This document shows positions 1 through 12,281 of a DNA stretch of 64,000 bases, in pieces. Location: positions 73,731,358 through 73,795,357 of the forward strand of contig CM068377.1 in assembly GCA_034770075.1 (NCBI GenBank). The letters are read 5' to 3'. Source of the DNA: Aralia elata (taxonomy: Eukaryota; Streptophyta; Magnoliopsida; Apiales; Araliaceae). A model generated the notes under the pieces. It saw nothing but the letters and a program-made list of their open reading frames with translations. It had not been told where the DNA came from and ran no database searches. Position numbers and translations under genes: made by a program. The stretch's first letter is position 1. Each line of letters starts with the position of its first letter.

Positions 1-995
1 CAGAGAAGAAGTTTGAAGCGTGTGGTAACTGCGGGAAGAGCCATACGGGTGTGTGTATGAAGGGGAAGCGGGTACACTACAACTGTGGTCAGGAGGGCCA
101 TATCAACCCAAATTGTCCTAGTCTGAAGAAGGGTGCCTGTTTCACTTGCAGATCGAAGGATCACTTGGCTCACAATTATCCTAAGAAGGCACCTGGAGGG
201 TCAAGCGGTGGTAGAGGAGGTAGTAATGGTGGAAATCTGACAATCACTGAACCAACACCATCCAATCGACTTACTGCCCGAACATTCAATATGACGGTGC
301 AGGATACTGTGCAGTCAAAGGATGTGGTGTCAGGTATCATTCCGATCAATAGTATAAATGTGTACGTATTATTTAATTCGGGTGCTACTTGTTCATTTAT
401 ATCTGATAAGTTTGGTAAGAAATTAGATTTACCTCAGGAAGAGTTAGACTACCCTATGAACATAGAAATTACAAATAGGGAACTGATTCCTGTTAAGGTT
501 GTACACAAGAACTGCCGGTTAGATATTAAGGGTCATGTGATGACGGTAAACCTAATCCCAATTCGACTTGGGGAGTTTGACGTTATTTTGAGAATGGATT
601 GGTTGTTCAACCATGGGGCAGTTATTGATTGCCAAAAGAAGTGTGTGAACCTTATGACTCCGTCAAAGGTAGTGTTTTATGGTAGCAAGTCGTCTAGACA
701 AACGATTTATCTGACGATGATATAGGCCAGGAAGTTGTTGAGACAAGGCTGTGTGGGATACCTAGCTCACATATCCAATACTCGAAAGTTGAGTGTAAAG
801 CTGGAGGAGATACCGGTAGTTAGGGATTTTACGGATGTATTCCCAGATGATTTGCCGGGACTTCCGCCAGATAGGGAAATTAAATTTGTAACTGATTTAG
901 CACCGGGGGACAGCTCCTATATTGAAAGCCCCCTACCGAATGGCTCCGGTAGTGATGAAGGAGTTGATGGTGCAATTACAGGAGCTGCTAGATAA
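1..995 (+). pseudogene. Element A: gag C-terminus (zinc knuckles) and aspartic protease, decayed
   Basis: The reading frame is open from the window edge to a TAG at 723-725. It starts with a Cys/His knuckle-like segment (CGNCGKSHTGVC) and goes on to a second knuckle, NCGQEGH, whose first Cys is lost, and a third, CFTCRSKDH. These are nucleocapsid motifs of a Ty3/gypsy Gag. The retropepsin motif follows as LFNSGATCSFIS near 370-405. Family members have D-S-G, so the catalytic Asp is Asn here, as it is in copy B. Copy B has CAG where A has the TAG at 723. The frame resumes towards RT but shifts near 925 in both copies. Inferred: a non-functional remnant of a Tekay/Del-like chromovirus, with the 5' part of gag outside the window. 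Confidence 0.85.
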
Positions 996-2184
996 GAAGT
1001 ATATCCAACCGAGCGTTTCACCGTGGGGAGCGCCGGTGTTATTTGTCAAGAAGAATGATGGATCGATGCGTCTTTGCATTGATTATAGGGAATTGAATAA
1101 AGTCACTATTAAAAATAAATACCCGTTGCCACGAATTGATGACTTGTTCGATCAGTTGAAGGGGCAAAGTATTTCTCGAAAATATATTTGAGAAGTGGGT
1201 ATCATCAGTTAAAAGTGAGAAAGGAGGATGTACCAAAGACGACATTCAGAACTCGGTATGGTCATTATGAGTTTCTAGTAATGTCATTTGGTTTAACGAA
1301 TGCGCTTGCAGCATTCATGGATCTAATGAATAGGGTGTTCGAACCATTTTTGGATAAATTCGTAGTGGTGTTCATAGACGACATTCTGGTATATTCCAAA
1401 ACCCAGGAAGAGCACGTGGAACACTTGAAGGTAACATTGGAAGCGTTAAGGAGAGAGAAGTTGTATGCAAAATTTTCAAAGTGCGAATTTTGGTTGGAGT
1501 GTGTGCAATTTCTTGGGCATATGGTTGATAAGGACGAAATTTCGGTGGATCCATCAAAGGTTGAAGCCGTAATGAACTGGGATCAGCCGAAGACACCGTC
1601 GGAGGTGAGAAGTTTCCTAGGATTGGCAGGTTATTATCACCGTTTCATTCAGGACTTCTCTAGAATCGCCACTCCATTGACGAATTTGACAAGGAAAGCG
1701 GTGAAGTTCGTTTGGACGGAGAAGTGCGAAGAGAGTTTTCAAGAATTAAAGAAGAGACTGAGTACGGCACCTGTGTTGTCTTTGCCAGATGATACAGGGA
1801 ATTTTGTGGTGTATAGCGACGCATCGCATAAAGGATTTGGTTGTGTGCTTATGCAAAACGGTAAGGTTATTGCGTACGCATCGCGACAATTAAAAGACTA
1901 TGAAAAAGGGTATCCGACCCATGATTTTGGAGTTAGCTGTCGTGGTGTTTGCTTTGAAAATTTGGAGGCACTATCTCTATGGAGAGAAATGTGTGATATA
2001 CACAAACTATAAAAGTCTGAAGTATATTTTCACACAGAAGGATTTAAATATGCGTCAGAGGCGATGGTTAGAACTGATCAAAGATTATGATTGTAAAATC
2101 CTATACCATCCAGGAAAAGCTAATGTGGTTGCCAACGCTTTGAGCATAAAAGGTCAGGAGCAGTTATTTTTGTTAACTGCTTAG
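922..2184 (+). pseudogene. Element A: reverse transcriptase and RNase H, decayed
   Basis: The RT begins at KAPYRMAP and carries SPWGAPVLFVKK, RLCIDYRELNK, the FGLTNA motif and the catalytic box FIDDILVYSK near 1369-1398. The connection region SFLGLAGYYHRF follows, then Ty3-type RNase H with VVYSDASHKG and the closing HPGKANVVANALS. This order and these motifs are standard for Ty3/gypsy chromoviruses. Compared with copy B, A has a private one-base loss near 1165, a lost Asp just downstream, and a one-base gain near 1925, so the protein is split over three frames. A TAG closes the RNase H segment at about 2182, as in B. Not functional as it stands. Confidence 0.88.
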
Positions 2185-3708
2185 GAGAAGCTCATAGCGA
2201 AAATGGCTAAGTTGGAGTTAGAGGTGAAATGTCCGAAAGAGCCGAATGAAAAATTATTCCAGATGGAAACCCGTCCAACTCTAGTGGACAAGGTGAAGGA
2301 AGCACAACTCTAGGATGAGGAGTGTGATAAAATACAGAAAAGGGTGCTTGAGGGTGAGGCGCTTAAATTCAAAATCGATACCGAAGGGTTAATGAGATTT
2401 GAAGGTAGAATCTAGGTTCCGTCAGTACCGGAGGTCAGGGAGGAAATTTTAAGAGAAGCTCATAGTTCAAGATTTTTGGTTCACCCAGGAAGTACAAAAA
2501 TGTACCAGGATCTTTGACAATATTTTTGGTGGCCAAATATGAAAAAAGAGATTGCTGAGTGTGTTGCGAAGTGCTTAACTTGTCAAAAAGTCAAAGCAGA
2601 ACATCAGAGGCCAAGTGGTTTGTTACAACCCTTGGATATACCAGAATGGAAGTGGGAGCATATTACGATGGATTTTGTGGTAAGTCTTCCAATTACTCAA
2701 AAAGGCTATGACGCGGTATGGGTTATTGTGGATCGACTGACAAAATCAGCGCATTTCTTGCCGATCAAAATCAGGTTCACTCTAGATCAGTTGACAAAAT
2801 TATATGTCAAGGAGATTATCTCAAGGCACGGTGTTCCAGTGTCAATTGTGTCGGACAGAGATTCCCGTTTCACATCAAAATTTTGGCGGAGTCTGCAAGC
2901 TTGTATGGGGATACAGTTGAAAATGAGTACAACGTACCATCCTCAAACCGATGGCCAAACCGAAAGAACAATTCAAACGTTGGAGGATATGTTAAGAGCG
3001 TGCGTCATGGATTTTAAAGGCAACTTGGACGATCATTTACCTCTGGTTGAGTTTGCCTATAACAATAGCTATCACGCAAGTATTAGAATGCCGCCTTATC
3101 AAGCGTTGTAGGGAAGGAAGTGCAGAACTCCGTTATGTTGGGATGAGGTTGGTGAACGTCGACTATTGGGACCCGAATTGGTACAACAAACTACAGAAAT
3201 CATCATGGTGATAAGGGCCAGATTTTTAGCTGCTCAAGACAGACAAAAAAAATATGCAGACAAGCACCGACAAAAGCGAGAATTTGACATCGGTAGTTAT
3301 ATCTTTCTAAAAGTGTCTCCCTGGAAGGGGAAAATAAGATTTGGCAAGAAGGGAAAGTTGAGTCTGAGGTTCATTGGACCTTTTGAAGTACTGAAGAGGG
3401 TAGGTGAAGTAGCGTATGAGGTAGCTTTACCTCCAGAGTTGGAACACATTCACAATGTCTTCCATGTTTCGGTCTTGCGACCATACAAGTCCGATTACAA
3501 GCATGTCATAGAGTATGAACCGTTACAAGTAGAGAAAGATTTGTCTTACGAAGAAGTTCCTGTTCAGATAGTTGGCAGGAAAGAACAAGTGCTCAGAAAT
3601 AAAGTTATACCTTTTGTTAAGGTAATCTAGAGAAACCACAACGCTGAAGAAGCTACATGGGAACTCGAAGATAAGATGATGAAAAACTATCCTCATTTAT
3701 TTGCTTAA
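2185..3708 (+). pseudogene. Element A: integrase and C-terminal chromodomain, decayed
   Basis: A stop-rich stretch (2185-2538) leads into an integrase with CLTCQKVKAEHQRP (the CC half of the HHCC finger). The catalytic Asp sits in MDFVVSLP, the second Asp in IVSDRDSRF and the Glu in DGQTERTIQT, which gives the D-D-E triad. After a TAG near 3108 comes the C-terminal domain (GKLSLRFIGPFEVLKRVG, the GPF/Y motif). After another TAG near 3630 come chromodomain-type residues (EEATWELED). The frame ends with TAA at 3706-3708, 48 bases before the LTR. The stops, several of them CAG-to-TAG or CGA-to-TGA in position, are shared with copy B, so the parent was already degraded before duplication. The GPF motif plus chromodomain places the element among chromoviruses. 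Confidence 0.87.
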
Positions 3709-3736
3709 TCTTTATATAGTGATTCTGGGAACAAAA

Positions 3737-3756
3737 TCTTTTTAAGGAGGAAGGAA
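3737..3756 (+). other. Polypurine tract of element A
   Basis: The purine run AAGGAGGAAGGAA directly precedes the TGTAAC start of the 3' LTR. It is the expected plus-strand primer site. A second, similar purine tract lies 63 bases further on inside the LTR. Confidence 0.75.
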
Positions 3757-6419
3757 TGTAACAGATGAGTTAAATTGCGTGGTGATTCTAGGGACAGAAT
3801 CCTTACAAGAAAGGAAGGATGTAACGACCGGGAATTTTATATTTTATTTAAAATATTTATTGAATTGAATAAATATTTTTAGTTGATTTATTTATTGAGT
3901 TAAATAAATAATTGATGGAATTATTGTGAAGTATTTGTGTTAAGTATGACAATTGAAGCATATTATATAATAAGTATTTAAATAATTAAAAGAAGATTAA
4001 TTTCGTTTTACCAAAAAAAGCCTTCTGCTTTTGAATTTCTGTTTCAAATTAGTTTTACCAAACATGGCTTAGACCATTTGAATTTTTGTAACTGCTGTAT
4101 TAAGAACAAAATACGTTATTATTCAGGTTATCAGTTTTATGTTTTCAAAAAGCCTTCAGTTTATTTTACGTTCTTTTGCAAGTCAGAGAAATAGATAGAG
4201 AGTTTGAGAGGTCTGTCAGAATTGAGAAAAAGAAAGACTGAAAATTTAGAGTACAGAGAGAAAAATTGAGATTTGAGAGAAGTTCTGGAAATCAGAAGGA
4301 AGATAAGGAATTACTGAGTTCTCATCATCTAGCTTAATCAAGGAATTAAGAGGTATAATCTGTTTATAAACTTCTGACATTATATTCTTTAAAAGTTCTT
4401 CACTGAAAATTGAGTTTTATTTATCTGTAAGTAAATTTTATGTTTAATGCATGCGGTAATTTTTTATATGCGTTGATATGCATGTATAATCTTTTATACG
4501 ATGTCTATAAACATGTCTTAGTCGAGTTAATCAGTGAAATTATGCTTTTAAATAGAGTTTTGTATTTACAGTGAAAAGGTTCACAAATATGGCTTGTATG
4601 TACAAGAATTGATATTTAATTCGAGTAATAATATGCAAATTGATTGTCGTTTGTGTTAATTTGATAAGAAATGAAAACAATGCAACTGGAATGGATTAAT
4701 TTGGTTGAGAATCGAGTATGGGTTGAATGATTTTGCAATATTATGTTAAAATAGCAAAAAGTTACCTTGATTATGAAATTTAGCTTTTTAATTGGGAATT
4801 TGGGCTTATGAGTTGTGAAAATCATTTAGTAGTTATGTTCCGATGTGTTTTACAAAGTATATTGCATCTGGGATTAGTTGATTTGGTGTTTAGATGATTA
4901 AGTGTTGGAAGCAGAGCAAGTTCGTGACTGCAGAAACTGATTCTGCAGTCTGGCGCCGCAGCACCGCTCATATAACACAAAGCAGGCGCCGCAACGCTGG
5001 GTTCTGTGGAGTCGGGGCCAAGGGCTGTGCTGCAGCGCCGACTCATGGCCAATTCCTAGCTCTGCAGCGCCGGTCCAAGTTAAAACTGGGTCGGGTCGGC
5101 CAGTCAGGTCGGGTCAAAAACCCTAAAAATGATATTTTTTTTAGATTCTGTAATTTAATAATTTTTCCATATATGAAGCAACATGATAAATATGTGTTAC
5201 TATAGTAAGAGTTTACGAATATGTGTTTAAGTTATGCTTTTGAAAGTGATTAATTGCTTAATTTAGGAAGTAGTTAGTTGAACCATGATTGTTAATTGTT
5301 CAACGTGACTTGAATGTATAGGTTATTAAAAGAGCAAGTAGATAACATTAATTGTAGCAAGCGCTCAAGACAAGTTATTTTATCCTAATCTTGATTATAA
5401 ATGTCGCAACTTTCTTAACTTTACTTTCATTAAGCAAGCTTATTAACCTTAGCTTATTATTATTCAAGCAAGGTTTGTTATAATGTCAAATGCTTATGTC
5501 ATATTCAAGTCATTTGTTATTCGATTATGAATTGTTATTCAAACTTCGAACAAAAATTTTATTGTACAACTTTATTGTTGAATCAAGTGCTTCAATGACT
5601 AGCGAACCCTTATTGATTCAGCTAGTCCATAGTTGATGAACATTCTAAAGACTTAGAATTTCTTGAAGTTATTCCAAACCAAGTTTCTTTTGGTACAGAT
5701 TCCGATGTCAAACTAAGATGAATAACCCTAATATAGGGGATTATACTATGCAAAAGCGTTAACATGTTTGTGGACAATACATTGTACGAAGGGCTGATCC
5801 CTCGAAGTACGAGACGAATAGTCCATAGTCTATAAGACTGTTAAAGGTTATAGTAGAAATACTTGTTAACCTAGGACATAGTTCGAGGACTTATGACCCT
5901 CAAATATACTTTTGATCTTGAAATCTATGTTCAATTCTTAAGCCGAGCTTTCTATCGAGCTTTCAGTCCTTTGATTGTTGTTGATTGATTTCAGAAAGGC
6001 TATTACACCTCAGTTAAAATCTACTTCGTTGATTATTTAATTGTTGTTGTTATTATACTTGTGGGCAATTGTTTCTCACCCTTGCATAAAACATTGCAGC
6101 TAAGACTGAGAAGTCAGATGAGTCGTCCACTAGTAAGGCCAAAGGCAAGATACAAAAGTAGCTCGTGAACTGTTATTTGTTATGGAGTTTTTGTAATAAG
6201 ACTTATTTAATGTTATGTTTTAATTCCGCATTGATGTAATAAAGGTTACATGACCTGGGATTTATTTACTTAAGAGATTTAAGTTGTAACCCCTTTTGTG
6301 GGAAGATGATTTATTCAGTTTAATGTTATTCCCTTTATTTTGGGTAGTTATATATGAGTGTGATGTATAGTGAGCACCAAATATGTGGGATTGAAGTACC
6401 TGGATTTGGGGGCGTCACA
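3757..6419 (+). repeat. 3' LTR of element A
   Basis: The LTR begins TGTAACAGAT and ends GGCGTCACA, and is nearly identical to the B 3' LTR at 26603-29259. The first 63 bases duplicate the PPT area, with an inner TGTAACGACC at 3820 where a conventional LTR would start. About 4937-5080 is a GC-rich island of repeated GCGCCGC/CAGCGCC inside otherwise AT-rich DNA. Short ORFs here are not credible genes. The outer edge is followed at once by the minus-strand relic F1. Confidence 0.9.
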
Positions 6420-6500
6420 ATAACATTCCCCTCCTCTTGAAAAGGATTTGTCCTCAAATCTAGCATCCCCTCCTCTTGAAAAGGATTTATCCACAAACCC
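6420..6500 (-). other. Duplicated polypurine tract / gypsy 3' tail of F1
   Basis: On the minus strand, the tail NPFQEEG and the purine run CAAGAGGAGGGGA occur twice, about 40 bases apart. Gypsy polyproteins commonly end with such a tail followed by the PPT. The second purine run lies within about 10 bases of the outer edge of the A LTR. Confidence 0.6.
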
Positions 6501-6689
6501 GACCCTACATAAAACAAACCAAGATAGTAGCATCAAACAAAACATAATCCCAAAATTCAACTTGCAAATGAAATATAAACACAATATCAACAATGTAAGT
6601 AAGAATATGAAAAGAATCATCAAAAATTTCAACTCTTGCAAGGAGCATAGCAATGTTTGACATGATCTGTGTAATGACATGAACAAATC

Positions 6690-8591
6690 TTAAATGTCTC
6701 CTTCCAAACGATGCTCGACATAGGTAAACACACTGCAATTTCTTCGTAACACCACCTGGAAAATAAACTTTCGATCTTCCTTAATCAAGAACCTGTCCAC
6801 ATTAACATGATACTCTTCCACACGTAAACCAAATTCTTCCACAATGCTAACTAGATCAAAACAAACTATTTTAGTAACAAAAGCAAAAATACAATCAAAA
6901 TTTCTACCTAACGACATAAACATATAAGTAATAAAATAAATGCAAACAAACCTATGAAAAGTTCTTTCTCCTCCTAGATCAAAAATCATCATAAAGAACC
7001 CTTCATATAGCATATACTCCCATTCACGAATTCCCGAATCAAAAACCAATGTAATGATCTCGTCCATCCATTCGCAAATATTCCCAATAACAAATTGCCG
7101 GATTAAAAGTGAACCTTATGATCTCGATCATTCGCACTAACAACCATTCCATTGCACCTGGATCAAATAACAATCTTTGAAACTCTTTATATCTCAGATG
7201 CAAACACTCTTGAATTCCTGGATGAAACACAAAACAAACACAATCATCGTGTATCTTTTGTCTAATCACAAAGAAATCAAATAATAAAAATTCACATGCA
7301 TAGTCTACTAAAACAATATTCAAAACACTTTCCTGTAGACTTTCAATGTCATGTCCGAAATGATTCGCACAATGAATCATATTTTCCTCCTCGATGAGTA
7401 AGAATCCATCTCGAATCTGCAAAACGCAATCAACATTTCCCTTTCCATTGACATTAACACATTCAAAATCAAATAATCGCATCAACGAAATCAAAAGGTC
7501 ACTCAATACATGCTAAAGAATTTTTCCAAGCTTTGACAAAAATAGGAATATCATCAAAACAAATATTAACAAATTTTCCCATGAAAGAATGTAAAATATG
7601 ATTTAATATGAAAACATCTAACGCACTAACTAATCTGGATGATTTAACTAGACATGAATATAAACTATATCCTACTCCAATCTGATGATAAACACTTTCC
7701 AAATCAATACCCAATGATAGCAAATCATGCAATAAAGATTGTTCTAATGGAAAAACATGATTACTACTAATGTCAACTAACGACAACTCATGTAAAGATT
7801 GAATAGCATGAAAACCTAACTCAACATATGGATAATAAAACCTAGAATAAATTTCATGCAAATTAAAACATTGAAAATGAGAATATACCAAATGATAGTA
7901 AGAATACTGAAAACGAGAATAGACAACATGATCATAAACTAACTCAACAAAAATCAAATATCCTCCATAGTTTATGATAAAGACGATTCCATCCTCAAAA
8001 TAGCTAACAATAAATTTATCAATGGAAGCATGCAAAACATGTTTTTAACAAACTCATGAAAATACTAGATGCATCAGTTAATCGAACCGAAATAACTATA
8101 CACCTATATAAATCACATGTCAACGCAATTTTCCAATCATCACATTCTCTCATGCAAAATTGATTAGGCAATATCATCACATGATCATCATACGTAGATA
8201 AAACACAAGAACTATGCAATTTATCAAACATATTATCTAAGCAAAGGAAATAATAACGATACTTGTTTACCAATTAAAAATCGACAAACATGCTCAGCGT
8301 CTTATCCTCTTTAGGTATTATGATCTCATCAACGGCACATGGACTCATGTCTTCTCCAACGATACTCGCTTTGATGAAGAGGGGCTCCACCAATTCTCCA
8401 ACCTGCCTTGGTGACTCCGTCGTCTCCTCGGGAACACTATAAGTTGATGGGTATGGAATGATAGCACCGGGTATGCATTCATTCACCTGTATAAGAGAAA
8501 CAATAGAACTAGACCAAACAGAGTTAATCTGGTTAGTATTCAAAAGCGCCGTCTTATACGAATGTACAGTCATTGACTTTTCAAAATACAA
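6690..8591 (-). pseudogene. Broken copy of the RT-derived ORF (F1)
   Basis: This is homologous to the open 652-codon ORF at 29531-31489. It is interrupted by a stop near 8271 (a Gln codon in copy 2), an indel near 8042, a deletion of about 60 bp near 7503 and a 4-bp duplication near 7065. The similarity to reverse transcriptase and the internal peptide repeats are as described for copy 2. The breaks make it a pseudogene here. Confidence 0.8.
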
Positions 8592-9043
8592 CTCTCTTTC
8601 ACTCTACTCTCTTTTTCATAGTCACTCATTTTTCTCTTTTCTTTTTTCCCACTCGCTCGTTTATTTTCAATCTCGCTTTCTTCAATCTCTCGTTTATTTT
8701 CACTCTCAGTTTTCTCAATCTCTCTTTTATTTTCTTCCTCACTCTTTTCATTTTTTTCTTTATCACACTCAATCTTTTGAATAATTTCTTTTTGTCGTTC
8801 ACTTTCTTTTTGTACAAACATTAGATCTTCATGGACTTCATCTTGCACATCGGAACCTAACAATTCTCCTTGGACTGCATATTCTATTCCATCTTCTTCC
8901 TCTCTCGGCTGATCTTGCTCCTCTTGCGCCTTAGAGATGTTTTGGAGTTGCGTCCAACAATCCTCCATCCCCATACGAAATGAATCCATGATGTTCTCTT
9001 TGATATTTTTAGAAAACACTTGCTCTTTAGACGCTTTAGGCAT
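8570..9043 (-). CDS. Highly charged coiled-coil ORF (157 codons), F1 copy
   Basis: The frame is open and Lys/Glu-rich, with repeated EEENKREIE-like units, and is predicted to be a long coiled coil. Its end overlaps the start of the RT-derived ORF by 22 bases in another frame. Similar charged linkers sit between gag and RT in some plant Ty3/gypsy polyproteins, so this is probably a former part of one polyprotein now split by a frameshift. It differs from copy 2 by only a few residues. No catalytic motif is visible, and function is unknown. Confidence 0.5.
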   Translation of the reverse strand: MPKASKEQVFSKNIKENIMDSFRMGMEDCWTQLQNISKAQEEQDQPREEEDGIEYAVQGELLGSDVQDEVHEDLMFVQKESERQKEIIQKIECDKEKNEKSEEENKREIEKTESENKREIEESEIENKRASGKKEKRKMSDYEKESRVKESCILKSQ

Positions 9044-9060
9044 GTCTTATGCCTGTCTCC

Positions 9061-9454
9061 AATGCGAATCTGCACGCCTATGATTATTCTTATCATCATA
9101 CAATGTTGATCGCCTTGGAATTTGCTCTACACATCTTGGAGATGTATTTTCTTGTCGCCGATTCAGCTGTCTCGGAACAAACCGCTTCCTCATGATAATT
9201 TTTAATTCTTCCCATGTCTCGATCGCATGCTCTCCACATCTTCACCTGCTAAGCATAAATTGATCCCACCATATAGCTGCATGACCGAAAAATTCTTGAA
9301 CTGTAAGTTTGAACTTCCTCCGCTCGAAATAGCCATGATAGTCAAACTCTCACTCCATATTTTTCTCCTATCTCAAATAAGCATCTAGATCATTCCTGCC
9401 TTGGAAAGAAGTCCTTCGAGACCCATAATTACTTTCACAATTATAACCATACAT
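9061..9454 (-). pseudogene. Ty3/gypsy gag fragment (F1)
   Basis: Translated on the minus strand from an ATG at 9454, this shows residues typical of the plant gypsy capsid region: RNDLDAYLR, FDYHGYFERRK, FGHAAIWWDQF and ETWEELKIIMRKRFVPR. Stops interrupt it. The rest of gag, including the zinc knuckle, is absent, so the element has a large internal deletion between gag and the charged ORF. Confidence 0.7.
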
Positions 9455-9478
9455 ATTTACTACAAAACAAAGGTTAGT

Positions 9479-12278
9479 TGTAACGAATGTGATTTTCATA
9501 GTTAATTAAAATATTTATTTAAATAAAATTTAATGGAAATTATTATGGAATAATTTATTTGAGTAAAATTATGTTAATTGTTATTTGAGTGATGATTTGA
9601 TGTTTATTCAAATTTAATTTAATAATTAAATTAGATGATTAATGATTTACTTGAATAGAATTAATTATTTGAATAGAAGAATTTAATGAATAAAGTTGTA
9701 GTTGGCTAAATAAAATTATAATTTAATTGAATTTATTAATTAATAAGTTTAATTAAATTAAATGTGACAATTGGACTATATTATAAAATAACTATTAGAA
9801 TAAAGGGAAATGAGTTTTGGGTGCAAGCCAAACAAGACCTTATGACCTTTTGAATTTGTTAACTGATGGTGATAACTGACTAGCTAGTTAAATTTTACGT
9901 TAAGAAAATAAAGGCCATATCAGTTTATTTTTACGTTGTTTTGAAAAAGATCAGTGTTCACTTTGAGTTCACTTTGAGAGAAATTTGGAGATAAAGTTGA
10001 GAAAAATTGAGAGTGTGTGTGTGTTCTCTGTAATCTAGAAATTGGAGGAGAGTTGTCAAGCAACCAAACACCTATTCTAAGTCCAAAGAAGAATTAAAGG
10101 TAATAAACTAATTCTAAAGTTTTAGTTTATATTTCTTGAAGTGGATTCTCTGTGAAAATTCTTGATGAACTAAAGTATTAGGATTTGATTATATGTTGAT
10201 TATAAATATCTATAAGTATGTATAATGTGTTATATAGCCTCTGTGAATGGTTTTTCGCAATTAAAATTTGTGTATAAGCATGAAATAGAAATAATTAGAC
10301 TTTTTGGTTTCACAGTGTTCTTATGGTCTGTTTGAAGTGCAAAATTGGGTGTCAATCCATGCATAAAACTGTAAATTGATGGTGTATTATTGTAATCCAC
10401 TGAGAAACGAAAACAGTGCAACTTGAACGGATTAAAATGGTTTAGAAACTAATTTGTGGTATTTGATTTCCCTAATATGTCAAAAATATGAAATAAAACA
10501 TGAATTGTGATATTTGAATTCTTAATTTGGTTACTTGAAGATTCTGAGATGTTGAAATGATTCTATAAATGTTTAAGTTTTGTGTTTGTTAAGTTCATAG
10601 CGTCTGTGATTAGCTAAATGAGATTTTAAGTGTTGAATGTATGAAATTTGGGAAGAACTGAGTCTGTTCGCGACCTGCAGATTTTGAGTCTGCACACCAG
10701 CGCGGCCGTGCTGGTGCCAAGTATAAAAGCAGCGCCGCTGCACTGTTACTAGAAATCCGATTCTTCAGTCGGTCGCGGCTGCGCTTGAAACAAGAGTAAA
10801 AGCAGCGCCGCCGCGCTGCTACCTGCTCAGACCCAGTAATGAGTATTTATGTGTATTGTTCTAGGAATGTTAATGTAACCTTATTATATGAATGTAGCAG
10901 AGTAAAATACATGTTATAAGACTTAATAGCTCAATGTAATTGCACAGATGATGATTATAAGTTATAAGTTAATAAGTTACAAAAGTTTGTAACTCGATGT
11001 CCGTAAGGATTGGAGATGTCATTTATATGCCATGTCCTGTGTTATATGTTAATAGAGAGTTCTGAGTCGTACTATGTGGTTATTTAAGAAGTTCAGATTA
11101 TGAACTAAGTTGCTAAGTTGTACTAAAGTGGAAAGTAAAACCGTTAATCATAGTTGTAATGAAACTAATTTATCTTGTGATCCTAATGGTATGTAAGACA
11201 TTTGGTGAACATAAGTTGTGATTGTGTAGATTACGCACGAGGCAAGTTTCTGAACTTCACTCTTTTATTGTGCAAGTTCCTTATCTTTAACTTGTTTATT
11301 ATTGCTCAAGTTTCTTAATTAAGCTTTCTAATTCTTCCGAAAGCTTTACTTCGATATACGATGTCTATTCAATTATGAATCCTTGTGATCCTATCACTCG
11401 TTGAATCATGATTTGCTTATGTACTATTGTACAAGATTATATTGTTGTATCAAACTCTTTAGTGGCTAGTGAACCCTTATTTATTCGACTAGTCCGTAGT
11501 TGATGAGCATTCTAAATGCTAGAATTTCTATTGAAGCTAATCTAAACTAAACTTCCTTTGGTACGGACTCTAATGTCAAAGTTGAGATGAACAACCCTAA
11601 TATAGGGGATTATACTATGAAATAACGTTAAAATGTTTGTGCACAATACATTGTACGAAGGGCTGATCCCCTGAGTACGAGATAGATGGTCCATAGTCTA
11701 TAAGACTGTTAAAGGTTATGATAGAGATACTTGCTAACCTAGGACATAGTTTGAGGTCTTGTGACCCTCAAATATACTCTTGATCTTGCATTCTAAAATT
11801 GATTCAAAAGCCGAGTTTTCTATTGAGTTTTTAGTTCTTTGATTATTGTTGATTGACTTCAGAAAGGTTTATCCTCCTCAGTTGAGATCTATTTCATTGA
11901 TCATTCATATGCTATTGTTATTGTTACTGTACTTATGGGCAATTATTTGCTCACCCTTGCATAAAACATTGCAGCTAAAGTTAAAAAGTCTGATGAGCCG
12001 TCCATGAGCAAGGGCAAGGGCAAGATAAACAAATGAAGAAGATTAATCAATTTGATTAAGTTTTTGTAACGAGACTTAAACATTATTATGTTTTTATTCT
12101 GCAAATGATGTAATAAAGGTTAGATAACCTGGGATTTTATTTGGAATGTAACCCTTTAACGGGATTATGGGTTATGAAGTTAATTATTATCCTTTACTAT
12201 GGCTAGTTAGATATGAATGTGATGAATAGTGAGCACCAAATCTGTGGGATTGAAGTACCCGGATTTGGAGGTGTCACA
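9479..12278 (+). repeat. 5' LTR of chromovirus C
   Basis: This is about 2.8 kb, starting TGTAACGAAT and ending GGTGTCACA, directly followed by a PBS. Its 3' third shows recognisable similarity to the A/B LTRs (the stretch around GAACCCTTATT...GACTAGTCC and the terminal 60 bases), while its 5' part differs, so C is a related but distinct subfamily. A GC-rich CAGCGCCGC island lies at about 10670-10830. The near-identical copy at 61190 belongs to the second duplicate. Confidence 0.88.
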
Positions 12279-12281
12279 GGT

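Larger units (their letters stand above)
6420..9478 (-). mobile_element. F1: minus-strand non-autonomous Ty3/gypsy relic, copy 1
   Basis: Read on the minus strand, this segment holds a gag fragment (9454 to about 9060), a charged coiled-coil ORF (9043-8570), an RT-derived ORF broken into pieces (8591-6690), and a gypsy-like C-terminal tail with purine tracts (about 6500-6420). It has no integrase or RNase H. It lies between the 3' LTR of A and the 5' LTR of C, with no recognisable LTR pair of its own. The same segment at 29260 onwards is better preserved. Confidence 0.75.

Noticed and set aside
922..940. Possible programmed frameshift between protease and RT of A and B
   Set aside because: No slippery site stands out, and the same pol has many stops and a dead protease; a shared mutation is simpler.
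4894..5205. 103-codon frame across the GC-rich island of the A LTR (also at 27733)
   Set aside because: Identical in both copies only through duplication; the B 5' LTR does not keep it open.
8458..8824. Plus-strand Phe/Ser/Leu-rich frames (also 31356-31722)
   Set aside because: Mirror frames of the charged coiled-coil ORF on the minus strand.
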